NCBI RefSeq assembly: GCF_000600295.1
Contig: NZ_JEMG01000001.1
Span: 3,539,800 to 3,603,799 of the forward strand
Direction of reading: 5' to 3'
Origin: Hylemonella gracilis str. Niagara R
GTDB lineage: Bacteria; Pseudomonadota; Gammaproteobacteria; Burkholderiales; Burkholderiaceae_C
DNA: 64,000 nucleotides
The notes under the pieces are model-generated. The model made no database searches, was not told the origin of the DNA, and saw nothing but the letters and a program-made list of their open reading frames with translations. Every line of letters begins with the position of its first letter. Positions within the stretch are counted from its first letter, which is position 1. Below, one piece after another: positions 23,633 through 31,722 of this stretch. The translations under genes were made by a program, and so were the position numbers.

Positions 23633-25396
23633 TCAGGCCCGCGTGTCGCGCGGGGCGGTCGGTGCGGCCTGCGCCGCGAGGTAGGCGCGCCAGCCGCCAT
23701 GGGCCGTGATGTCCAGGGCGCCGTCCAGGGCAAGCGCCTCGCACAGAAAACCCTGCACGCTGCTGCCGTCGTCCAGCGCCAGCGTGCCGATGGACAGGGG
23801 CGCAGGCACCAGTGCGACGAAGGACCCGTAGTGTTCGATCGGCATCTCCCAGACCTCGACCACGATGCGCGCGCCCTGCCCGTCAGCCACGCGCTGCAAA
23901 CCAGGCTTGGGCGGCACCGTGCCGGGCAAGGCGTAAAGCCGGTAATGCGGCGCGGTCGTGGTCTGCGTCAGCAGACGGGCGCCACGCTCGGCCAGTTGCG
24001 GGTTGAGCGGCATGCCCGACAGGTGCGCGCCCACCACCGCCACGCGCACCGTGGCCGATGCGGAAGCTGAAGACCTGATGCCGGGAATGGGCGCCGGCAC
24101 GGGCAAAGGTTCACCGGTCGCACCTTGCATCAAGCCCGTTGCGTGGTGGTAGCGCTGGCCCAACTCGGCCAGTTGCCAGTCGCTGCCGCACTGGCCAATC
24201 AGCGTGATGCCAAAAGGCAGGCCATCGGACCGGATGCTGCTGGGCACGGACAGCGCCGCGTAGTCCAGCAGATTCACGAAGTTGGTGTAGGCCCCGAGAT
24301 TGCGGTTGAGTACCACAGGATCGGCCTGCATCTGCGCGATGGTGTAGTGCGTGGGCGCGGTCGGCACGCAGATCAGGTCCATGCCTTGGCCGCCCGCCTC
24401 TTGCCATTGCGCAGCGGCCTGCTGGCCGAAGGCGCGCAGCCGCGTTTGCGCGATGCAGAGGTCGGCGGCGTCATAGGCCCGGCCTTGGGCGATGATGCCG
24501 CGCACGGGCTCCATGACCTGGTCTTCATGCACGTCGAAGAAATCGCGAACGGCAGCGTAACGCTCGGCGACCAGCGCGCTTTCATACAACAGCGCCGCCG
24601 CCTCAGCGAAAGGCTGGTAGCGGAAGCGCACTTCCACGCCGCCCAATTCACGCAAACGCGCACGCGCCCGGTCGAATTCGGCCTCGGCCAGCTTGTCGCC
24701 GAAAAACTCCAGCACATCAGGCACGCCGAAACGGAAGGTCTTGGGGAAAGGCCGGTCCGCCAGCGTCAGCTGGCGGGAATACGGGTCCTCGGCGTCGTAA
24801 CCCCGTGCGGCCTCCAGCACCTGGGCCGCCAACCCCACGCTGCGGGCGAAGATGGAGACGCAATCCACGCTCTGCGCGGCCGGGACGACACCACGCGCGC
24901 TGATCAGCCCCTTGGAAGGCTTGAGTCCGACGATGTTGTTCAGGCCCGCCGGCACCCGACCCGAACCCGCCGTGTCCGTGCCCAGGGCAAAGTCCACCTG
25001 CCCCGTGGCCACCACATAGGCCGAGCCGGAACTGGAACCACCAGATACATAAGCCGGGTCGAAGGCATTGGGCACAGCGCCCCAAGGCGAGCGCGTGCCG
25101 TTCAGGCCGCAGGCGAACTGGTCCAGGTTGGTCTTGCCCGCCAGCGATGCACCGGCATCGAGTAGCTTGCGCACCACCGTCGCGTGCGCCGCAGGCCTGT
25201 AGGCAAAGGCCTCGCAGGCCGCCGTGGTGCGCAAGCCCGCCGCGTCGATGTTGTCCTTGGCCGCGAAGCGCAGGCCAGCCAGCGGCCCGGCAGCCGCACC
25301 CTGCAGCGGCGATGCATCACGGGAAATCCAGGCGCGCGCGCCTTCGGAACAGGGGATGGGCGTTGAAGCTCGGACGGGAGGGGGAACTTGCACCAT
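23633..25396 (-). CDS. atzF: Allophanate hydrolase
   Basis: It hydrolyses allophanate to ammonia and CO2, the last step of biuret, cyanurate and urea-carboxylase pathways. The 587 residues comprise an amidase-signature domain (residues 1 to about 440) and the C-terminal allophanate hydrolase domain (about 455-580). The amidase part has catalytic Lys in FAAKDNIDAAG, Ser region VSGGSSSGSAYVVATGQ and nucleophile in GTDTAGSGRVPAG. The C-terminal domain contains EHYGSFVALVPAPLSIGTLA and DGSSVQGFLCE. No urea carboxylase is adjacent, which argues for an AtzF-like role. It heads the NitT-type transporter operon. Confidence 0.93.
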   Translation of the reverse strand: MVQVPPPVRASTPIPCSEGARAWISRDASPLQGAAAGPLAGLRFAAKDNIDAAGLRTTAACEAFAYRPAAHATVVRKLLDAGASLAGKTNLDQFACGLNGTRSPWGAVPNAFDPAYVSGGSSSGSAYVVATGQVDFALGTDTAGSGRVPAGLNNIVGLKPSKGLISARGVVPAAQSVDCVSIFARSVGLAAQVLEAARGYDAEDPYSRQLTLADRPFPKTFRFGVPDVLEFFGDKLAEAEFDRARARLRELGGVEVRFRYQPFAEAAALLYESALVAERYAAVRDFFDVHEDQVMEPVRGIIAQGRAYDAADLCIAQTRLRAFGQQAAAQWQEAGGQGMDLICVPTAPTHYTIAQMQADPVVLNRNLGAYTNFVNLLDYAALSVPSSIRSDGLPFGITLIGQCGSDWQLAELGQRYHHATGLMQGATGEPLPVPAPIPGIRSSASASATVRVAVVGAHLSGMPLNPQLAERGARLLTQTTTAPHYRLYALPGTVPPKPGLQRVADGQGARIVVEVWEMPIEHYGSFVALVPAPLSIGTLALDDGSSVQGFLCEALALDGALDITAHGGWRAYLAAQAAPTAPRDTRA

Positions 25397-25437
25397 GTTG
25401 CAGCATTTGATCTTGTATACATGAACACATGCAACAT
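25395..25437. promoter_or_regulatory. Inverted repeats in the allophanate hydrolase promoter region
   Basis: ATGTTGCA (25395-25402) and TGCAACAT (25430-25437) form a perfect 8-base inverted repeat with a 27-base spacer. Between them lies the 8-base palindrome TGTATACA (25414-25421), the core symmetry of many GntR operators. All of it is in the 103-base gap upstream of the allophanate hydrolase start. It may bind the GntR regulator of 9795-10517 or the TetR regulator of 20189-20896. Confidence 0.4.
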
Positions 25438-25499
25438 ACGTGCCACACCCCGCGAATCAAGCTGCTGCCGCCCGTCTACTGCGAGGCTTGAGCGTCGAT

Positions 25500-26423
25500 T
25501 TACACAGGGGGTTTCATCTGGCCGCCCCAAACCTGCACGGTCTCCCGTATCAGTTGCGAGACGATGCGGCTGGCCTGGGTCAGCTGCCCCCACTTCGGAT
25601 GGGCCAAGGTGACATACCGCTTGAGATCAGGTGCCACAAGCCTGGCGGCCTGCAGCTTGCCCTGGCGCAACTCTTCGTCGATGGAAAACGGCCCGAGCAA
25701 GGCATACAGATTCGGGTTCTCGACCAACACCTGCTTCTGGAGACGCAGGGAATCCGCATCGATCACCGCCTGCAGATGAAAACCCTGGCTGCGGGCCGTC
25801 TCGTCCAGGATGGCCCGCCAATGCGCAGGACGTCGCGGCAACACCAGCGGCAGGTTTTCAAGCATCCTGAATCCCACGGTCTCCCCCTGCGTGCGGGCCG
25901 CGCCGGGGCTCGACACCAGATACGTGTCCACCGTTGCCAGCAAGACTTCGTCATGACCGCGCGGCTTGTCGAAGCGAAACAGAATCGCCATGTCCACGCT
26001 GCCGGTGTCGAGCATGGCATCCAGCTCCCCGCCCTGCCCCTCGCGCACATTGAGGACGATCCTGGGGTAGTCCTGTCGCAAGCGACTGAATACATGGCTC
26101 ATCAAGGGATGTGCCATGGAGGGCAGGATGCCGATGCGCACCTCGCCCATGGGCACGGTGGAAGTCTGCCGGATCTCGGCAAAAAGCTCGTCACAGCCGC
26201 TCAACCAGGCCCTGACACGTCGCTCGACATGCTGACCAAACTCGGTCAGGGCCACTCCCCGGCCGGTGCGCCGGAACAAAGGGCTGCCGCACGCCTTCTC
26301 AAGCGCGCTGATCTGGCGGCTGATGTGTGACTGAACAGTCTGGCGCCGCGCGGCGACTTTGGTCAGGCTGCCCAGTTCGGCCACTTCCAGGAACAGACGG
26401 AAATCCTGAATCTGAAACTGCAT
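25500..26423 (-). CDS. LysR-family transcriptional regulator
   Basis: This 307-residue protein has an N-terminal winged helix (FRLFLEVAELGSLTKVAARR, QSHISRQISALEKACGSPLF) and a periplasmic-binding-like effector domain (GEVRIGILPSMAHPLMSHVF onward). It is divergent from the FAA hydrolase/hyuAB/Bug operon and shares a 146-base intergenic region with two inverted repeats. It is therefore very likely that operon's activator. The effector is probably a pathway acid. Its 3' end faces the allophanate hydrolase promoter region, and read-through into that gene is possible. Confidence 0.92.
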   Translation of the reverse strand: MQFQIQDFRLFLEVAELGSLTKVAARRQTVQSHISRQISALEKACGSPLFRRTGRGVALTEFGQHVERRVRAWLSGCDELFAEIRQTSTVPMGEVRIGILPSMAHPLMSHVFSRLRQDYPRIVLNVREGQGGELDAMLDTGSVDMAILFRFDKPRGHDEVLLATVDTYLVSSPGAARTQGETVGFRMLENLPLVLPRRPAHWRAILDETARSQGFHLQAVIDADSLRLQKQVLVENPNLYALLGPFSIDEELRQGKLQAARLVAPDLKRYVTLAHPKWGQLTQASRIVSQLIRETVQVWGGQMKPPV

Positions 26424-26438
26424 GCGCGCCTCACGTTA

Positions 26439-26482
26439 TGCCTGATTAGGCAATTCTGAAATCTCCGACTGCATTCTATGCA
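26439..26482. promoter_or_regulatory. Candidate LysR binding sites upstream of the FAA/hyu operon
   Basis: Two perfect inverted repeats lie in the divergent lysR/FAA-hydrolase intergenic region. TGCCT-GATT-AGGCA is at 26439-26452 and TGCAT-TCT-ATGCA is at 26470-26482. The second has the T-N11-A form classical for LysR recognition sites. The spacing of about 30 bases between centres suits a LysR tetramer with a recognition site and an activation site. Confidence 0.5.
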
Positions 26483-26569
26483 GATGACTCGGGCATTCCT
26501 AGACTGCCGATCCATGGACAACCCCGTCGCCTCACGGTGACGAACAGGAAAACAAAAGGAAAGCAAGCC

Positions 26570-27424
26570 ATGAGTTTTGTGAGTTTTGAGATCGGAGGCC
26601 GCTCGAGCTACGGCGTTTGGAAGGATGAACAGACCTGGATCCAGGCACCGTCGGAATTCGAGGCCCGGTATCCCGACCTGAAGTCCGTGATTGCCGCCGA
26701 TCGGCTGGACGAGCTGGACCGCGTGGCGCGCACCTCGGGCCACACCGTATCCGCCGGCCAGGCCCGCTTGCTGCCGGTCATCCCCAACCCGGGCAAGATT
26801 CTGTGCGTGGGCCTGAACTACAAGTCCCACGTCGCCGAGACCAAGCGCCCCGACAGCGAGTACCCGGCGATCTTCACGCGCTACGCGGACAGCCTGCTGG
26901 CGCATAGCGCCAAGATGCTCAAGCCCAAGGCAACGCAGCGCTTCGACTTCGAGGCCGAACTGGCCGTCATCATCGGCAAGGGCGGACGCGCCATCCCCCA
27001 GGCCCGGGCGTTCGAACACATCGCCGGCTACGCATGCTTCAACGACGGCACCGCGCGCGACTGGCAACGCCACACCCACCAATGGACACCAGGCAAGAAC
27101 TTCCCGGCCACCGGGCCTTTCGGCCCCTACATGGCAACGCCTAGCGAGATCCCCGACGTCAACCGACTGACGATCGCGTCGCGCCTGAATGGACAGGTGA
27201 TGCAAAAAGCCTCCCTGGCCGATCTGATCTACACCCTGCCCGTCATCATCGAATACCTGTCCGGTTTCACGCCGCTGTCGGCCGGCGACGTGATCGCCAC
27301 CGGCACGCCCGGCGGCGTGGGTGACCGCCGCGAGCCGCCGGTCTACATGAAAGCCGGTGACGTGATCGAAATCGAGATCACCGGACTGGGCGTTCTGCGC
27401 AACGTCATCACCGACGAGGCCTGA
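26570..27424 (+). CDS. Fumarylacetoacetate hydrolase (FAA) family protein
   Basis: This 284-residue protein belongs to the FAA superfamily, whose members are metal-dependent hydrolases, decarboxylases or hydratases of 2-keto or beta-diketo acids. The core begins KILCVGLNYKSHVAETKRP. Metal-ligand acids appear in RFDFEAELAVIIG and in FNDGTARDWQ, and DVIATGTPGGVG is the C-terminal signature. ATG 26570 follows AAAGGAAA; an upstream in-frame ATG at 26537 was rejected. It is first in the LysR-controlled operon with hyuA, hyuB and a Bug receptor. The substrate cannot be fixed from sequence. Confidence 0.87.
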   Translation: MSFVSFEIGGRSSYGVWKDEQTWIQAPSEFEARYPDLKSVIAADRLDELDRVARTSGHTVSAGQARLLPVIPNPGKILCVGLNYKSHVAETKRPDSEYPAIFTRYADSLLAHSAKMLKPKATQRFDFEAELAVIIGKGGRAIPQARAFEHIAGYACFNDGTARDWQRHTHQWTPGKNFPATGPFGPYMATPSEIPDVNRLTIASRLNGQVMQKASLADLIYTLPVIIEYLSGFTPLSAGDVIATGTPGGVGDRREPPVYMKAGDVIEIEITGLGVLRNVITDEA

Positions 27425-27431
27425 GCACGCA

Positions 27432-29519
27432 ATGAACGCCTCCACATCCAAGAAATCGCTGCGCATCGCCGTCGATATCGGCGGCACCTTCACCGACATG
27501 GCCGCGTTTGACGAGACCAGCGGAAAACTGCTGTTCGGCAAGGCCTTGTCCACGCACGGCGAACTCGTCAAGGGCATCCAGGACACCATCAACAGCGCCC
27601 ACATCGACTGGCGCGACGGGCACCTGTTCCTGCATGGCTCGACCATCGCCATCAACACCTTGCTGGAACGCAACGGCGCCAAGACCGCTTTGCTGATCAC
27701 CGAGGGATTTCGTGACATCTACGAAATCGGCCGCGTGAACCGCCCGGACGCCTACAACCTCTTCTTCAACAAGCATCAGCCCCTGGTCAAGCGCTCGCTG
27801 CGCCATGAAGTCTCGGAGCGTTTGCGTGCCGACGGCAGCATCCACAAACCGCTGGATGAAGCCGCCGTGCGTGAGCTCGCGCGCGAGCTCAAGCGCCAGG
27901 ACATCGAGGCCGTGGCCGTGCTGCTACTGCACTCCTACCGCAACCCGGCGCACGAACAGCGTGTCAAACACATCCTGCAGGAAGAACTGCCTGGTGCCTT
28001 TGTCTGCGCTTCGCATGAGCTCTCCCAGGAATACCGCGAGTTCGAGCGCGTGTCCACGGCGGTTGCCAATGCCTACGTCGGCCCCCGCGTGAGCGAGTAC
28101 CTCGGCCAGCTGGAGCGGCACCTGTGCGGCCAGGGCTTCGAAGGCGACTTCTACATCGTGCAGTCCACCGGCGGCCTGTTCCCGGTGGAGCATGCCAAGG
28201 TGGGCTGCGTGCGCATGCTCGAATCCGGCCCCGCGGCCGGGGTGATCGGCGCGCAGGCCATCTGCGCCCAGCTGGGGATGGGCGACGCCATCGCCTTCGA
28301 CATGGGTGGCACCACGGCCAAGGCGGGGGTGATCAGCGAGGGTCGCCCGCTCACCACGGGTTCGGCACTGATCGGCGGTTACGAACGCGCGCTGCCCATC
28401 CAGATTCCGATGATGGACATCCATGAAGTCGGGACGGGTGGAGGATCGATCGCGCGCGTCGAGACCGGCAAGGCTCTGCGCGTCGGCCCGCAAAGTGCCG
28501 GCTCCATCCCCGGGCCCGTGGCCTACGGCCGCGGTGGCCAGGACCCCACGGTCACGGACGCCAATCTGCTGCTCGGCCGCCTGGATGCCGACCACTTCCT
28601 GGGCGGTGAACTCAGGCTGGACCTTGACGGATGCCGACGCCAGATGCTGGAACGGGTGGCCAGCCCGCTGGGGCTGGAGCCGACCGAGGCCGCCGATGGC
28701 ATCCTGCGCATCGCGGTGACGCAGATGTCGCACGCCGTCAAGGCCGTCACCACCGAACGGGGCCTGGACGCGGGCAGCTTCACCATGGTGGTCTACGGCG
28801 GAGCCGGTCCGCTGCACGCATCGGCCATCGCTCGGGAGATTGGCATCCGCAAGGTCTTGATCCCCTATGCGCCGGGTTATTTCTCGGCCTACGGCATGCT
28901 GTTTTCCGATCTGCGCTACGACTACGTGCGCTCGGTCTTTCGCAAGCTCAATGACGTGTCCTTTGATGACATCGAGGCCGCCTACCAGTCCATGGAAAAC
29001 GAAGGCCGCGCCGCCCTGGCCCAGTCGGGCGTGAAGCCCGAAGGCGTGGTCATCGAACGCGCCGCCGACATGCGCTACGTCGGCCAGGAACACGCGGTGA
29101 CCGTGGACCTGCCGCAAGCCTTCTTCGCGGCCAAGGATCGGGCTGCGATCAAACAGCAGTTCGACGAGTTGCACAAAGTGCGCTATGGCACGTCCGCGCC
29201 CAAGGAGCCGGCGGATCTGGTCAGCTTGCGCGTCACGGTTCTGGGCACGATGAAAAAACCGCCCCGGCACAGCGTGGCGCAGGGAACGGCCCAGCCCTCG
29301 CCTCAGGCGATACGCGCGACCAAACCGGTGTATTTCCGCGCGACGGGATGGATAAACACACCGGTTTACGTGCGTGATCACCTGCGGGCAGGCAACGTCA
29401 TCGCGGGCCCGGCGCTGATTGAAGAACATGCCTCCACCACCGTGGTCCAGCCTGACGACACGTTGTCCATGGACGAACTCGGCAACCTGCAAATCGCCAT
29501 CGGGAGCGAACGAACATGA
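27432..29519 (+). CDS. hyuA: Hydantoinase/oxoprolinase family protein, HyuA-type subunit
   Basis: This ATP-dependent amide-ring hydrolase or carboxylase subunit belongs to the family of N-methylhydantoinase A, 5-oxoprolinase and acetone carboxylase. The 695 residues start with the N-terminal ATPase-like motif VDIGGTFTDMAAFDETSGKL, then GSTIAINTLLERNGAKTALL, and the central AFDMGGTTAKAGVISEGRP. VYGGAGPLHASAIAREIGI marks the C-terminal half. It overlaps the hyuB-type gene by ATGA. Hydantoins, oxoproline-like lactams and ketones are all possible substrates. Acetone carboxylase is less likely, because its gamma subunit is not recognised here. Confidence 0.9.
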   Translation: MNASTSKKSLRIAVDIGGTFTDMAAFDETSGKLLFGKALSTHGELVKGIQDTINSAHIDWRDGHLFLHGSTIAINTLLERNGAKTALLITEGFRDIYEIGRVNRPDAYNLFFNKHQPLVKRSLRHEVSERLRADGSIHKPLDEAAVRELARELKRQDIEAVAVLLLHSYRNPAHEQRVKHILQEELPGAFVCASHELSQEYREFERVSTAVANAYVGPRVSEYLGQLERHLCGQGFEGDFYIVQSTGGLFPVEHAKVGCVRMLESGPAAGVIGAQAICAQLGMGDAIAFDMGGTTAKAGVISEGRPLTTGSALIGGYERALPIQIPMMDIHEVGTGGGSIARVETGKALRVGPQSAGSIPGPVAYGRGGQDPTVTDANLLLGRLDADHFLGGELRLDLDGCRRQMLERVASPLGLEPTEAADGILRIAVTQMSHAVKAVTTERGLDAGSFTMVVYGGAGPLHASAIAREIGIRKVLIPYAPGYFSAYGMLFSDLRYDYVRSVFRKLNDVSFDDIEAAYQSMENEGRAALAQSGVKPEGVVIERAADMRYVGQEHAVTVDLPQAFFAAKDRAAIKQQFDELHKVRYGTSAPKEPADLVSLRVTVLGTMKKPPRHSVAQGTAQPSPQAIRATKPVYFRATGWINTPVYVRDHLRAGNVIAGPALIEEHASTTVVQPDDTLSMDELGNLQIAIGSERT

Positions 29520-31258
29520 ACATGACAGCCACGGCCCAGACAACCGTCATCGACCCGGTCACCGTCGAGATCATTCGCAACGGCCTGTATGCGGTGACAG
29601 AGGAGATGAAGACCAACCTCACGCGCACGGCCTACAACCTCATCATCTACGAAGCGCTGGACTTCACCGTCGGCCTCTTCACCAAGGAAGGGGAAACCGT
29701 TTCGATCGGCCTCGGTCTGCCGATGTTCATACGCGGCATGTCGGAGACCGTGAAGGCCAAGATTCGGCACTTTGGCTACGACAACATCAAGCCCGGCGAC
29801 ATCCTGGTGACCAACGATGCCTACACCACGGGCAGTCACCTGAACCACTTCACCTTCACGATGCCGGTCTTTCACGAAGGCCAGCTGCAGGGCTTCACCT
29901 GCTGCATGGCGCACTGGCTGGACGTGGGCGGCACGCTGGGCAACGTGACCACCGACATCTACAGCGAGGGCATACAGATCCCCATCGTGAAGTACCAGCG
30001 CGAAGGCGTGGTGAACCAGGACTTGATCGACATCATCGCGATGAACGTGCGCCTCTCCGAACGGGCGATGGGCGATCTGCGCGCCCAGATCACCGCCATC
30101 ACCACGGGTGAGCGACGTTACGTCGAACTGCTGCAACGCTACGGTGCCGATGCGGTGCACGGTTCGATCAAGCAGATCATGGACTCTTCCGAGGCGGTGG
30201 CGCGCGAGAACACCTTGTCCATACCCGATGGCACCTACGAAGCTGAATCCTTCATGGACGACGATGGTCTGGAGATCGGCAAGCGCATCCCGATTCGGGT
30301 CAAGGTGACGGTCCAGGGCGACGAGATGACCATCGACCTGTCGGACGTGAGCAAGCAGGTCAAGGGTTTCTACAACTCGGGCTTCACCACGGGTATCGCC
30401 TGCGCACAGGTCGCCTACAAATGCCTGACCACCCCCACCGACTACCCGGTCAACGACGGGAGCTTCCGTCCGCTCAAGGTGATCATGCCCATGGGCACCG
30501 TGATCAGCGCGGAACGGCCCTATCCCATGCGCGTCTGGATGACCTTTCCCATGACGGTGATCGACACCATCTTCAAGGCGCTGGCGCCGGCCATTCCGCA
30601 TCGTTCGATCGCGGGTCACCACGCCGACCTGGTCTTCCCCAACATCCATGGCATTTCACCCGACGACGGACGGCTGTTCATCGTGGGCATCGGCCCATTG
30701 GGCGGAGGCTGGGGCGCCAAGAGCAGCGAGGATGGGGTTTCCGTCACCGTCTGCATCAACGACGGAGACACCCACAACAGTCCAACCGAGCAACTGGAAG
30801 CCAAGTACCCCGTGCTGGTGGAGAAATACGAGATTCGACAAGATTCGGGTGGCGCGGGCAGGCATCGCGGCGGCCTGGGCGCCGAGATGGTGGTGCAGGC
30901 ACTCGCGCCCTTCACGGTCACCACCCGCATCGACCGCGTGCATTGCAAGCCCTGGGGGCTGGAAGGCGGTGGCGAGGCCATGGGCAACGGCCTGGCGGTG
31001 CGACACAAGGGTGAATGGAAGACCGACCATCCCAACGCCAAAATTTTCAATGTGCGCCTTGAGCGGGGTGACGCCTACAAAATGCTGTCAGGTGGCGGTG
31101 GCGGATTCGGCAACCCCCTGGAACGCGACGCCGAGCGGGTGGCCGAGGATGTGCGTGAAGGCTACGTGAGCCGCGCGCAGGCCGAGAATTTGTATGGCGT
31201 TGTGCTCGACGATGGCTTGCAGGTCCATGCCCAGGAAACCGCACAACGTCGCGCCTAG
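29516..31258 (+). CDS. hyuB: Hydantoinase B/oxoprolinase family protein, HyuB-type subunit
   Basis: This 580-residue partner of the HyuA-type subunit forms the catalytic complex with it. Family features are VTVEIIRNGLYAVTEEMKTN at the start, GDILVTNDAYTTGSHLNHFT with probable metal ligands, and the C-terminal GGGGGFGNPLERDAERVAED. The start overlaps the hyuA stop (29516-29519, ATGA). The metal-ligand region appears intact. The substrate is inferred only as a cyclic amide or related compound handled with the FAA-family protein. Confidence 0.9.
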   Translation: MNMTATAQTTVIDPVTVEIIRNGLYAVTEEMKTNLTRTAYNLIIYEALDFTVGLFTKEGETVSIGLGLPMFIRGMSETVKAKIRHFGYDNIKPGDILVTNDAYTTGSHLNHFTFTMPVFHEGQLQGFTCCMAHWLDVGGTLGNVTTDIYSEGIQIPIVKYQREGVVNQDLIDIIAMNVRLSERAMGDLRAQITAITTGERRYVELLQRYGADAVHGSIKQIMDSSEAVARENTLSIPDGTYEAESFMDDDGLEIGKRIPIRVKVTVQGDEMTIDLSDVSKQVKGFYNSGFTTGIACAQVAYKCLTTPTDYPVNDGSFRPLKVIMPMGTVISAERPYPMRVWMTFPMTVIDTIFKALAPAIPHRSIAGHHADLVFPNIHGISPDDGRLFIVGIGPLGGGWGAKSSEDGVSVTVCINDGDTHNSPTEQLEAKYPVLVEKYEIRQDSGGAGRHRGGLGAEMVVQALAPFTVTTRIDRVHCKPWGLEGGGEAMGNGLAVRHKGEWKTDHPNAKIFNVRLERGDAYKMLSGGGGGFGNPLERDAERVAEDVREGYVSRAQAENLYGVVLDDGLQVHAQETAQRRA

Positions 31259-31280
31259 GTCACGCAGGAAATGGACCACC

Positions 31281-31694
31281 ATGGACACGCACCAGTGTGA
31301 TCAGGCCGCCTACCTTTCCATGCTTTGGCATCGGCTGGCGGCCCAACACATCGCGCTGGGCTGCGCCTGCGCCATGAGTGGCGTGACCGTCACGCTCGAA
31401 GACTTCGAGCATGACATCGCTGACTATTTCCTGGCCCAGAGCGAGCGGGAAGGTTTGACCGAAGTGGTCGATTTCCTGCTCGTGCAAGGGCCCTTGGCCA
31501 TGCAGCCTCAGGCGGTGCGCGACATCCTGCAGCGTCTGAGCAACGGAGAGGCGAGCGCTGCGGTCGCCGACTGGCTGCTGCCACGCATGAACAGAACCCT
31601 GCAGTCCTACGCGGAACTGCATGGCCCGGCCCTGGCCGCTCCCCTGCTGGGCGGTTCCAAGGCTTGGCGTGGCGCTTACCGCGGTGAGGTTTGA
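31281..31694 (+). CDS. Protein of unknown function in the hyuAB operon (137 aa)
   Basis: I do not recognise this 137-residue protein. It is soluble and mostly helical in character. A CxC-containing segment (HIALGCACAMSGVTVTLEDF) near residue 35 is followed by an acidic helix, DIADYFLAQSEREGLTEVVD. It lacks a signal peptide. ATG 31281 follows AGGAA, 22 bases after the hyuB-type stop and 28 bases before the Bug gene, so it is co-transcribed. It could be a small accessory or third subunit, analogous in position to acetone carboxylase gamma, but no zinc-ribbon pattern is evident. Confidence 0.75.
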   Translation: MDTHQCDQAAYLSMLWHRLAAQHIALGCACAMSGVTVTLEDFEHDIADYFLAQSEREGLTEVVDFLLVQGPLAMQPQAVRDILQRLSNGEASAAVADWLLPRMNRTLQSYAELHGPALAAPLLGGSKAWRGAYRGEV

Positions 31695-31722
31695 CGATTT
31701 CAATTTTCTTCAGGAGACAACC

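Noticed and set aside
27432-31694. Acetone carboxylase (AcxABC) interpretation of the hyuA-hyuB-small gene trio
   Set aside because: Subunit order and the small protein lack the gamma-subunit features I would expect; a FAA-family gene and a Bug receptor fit a hydantoinase/oxoprolinase-type pathway better.
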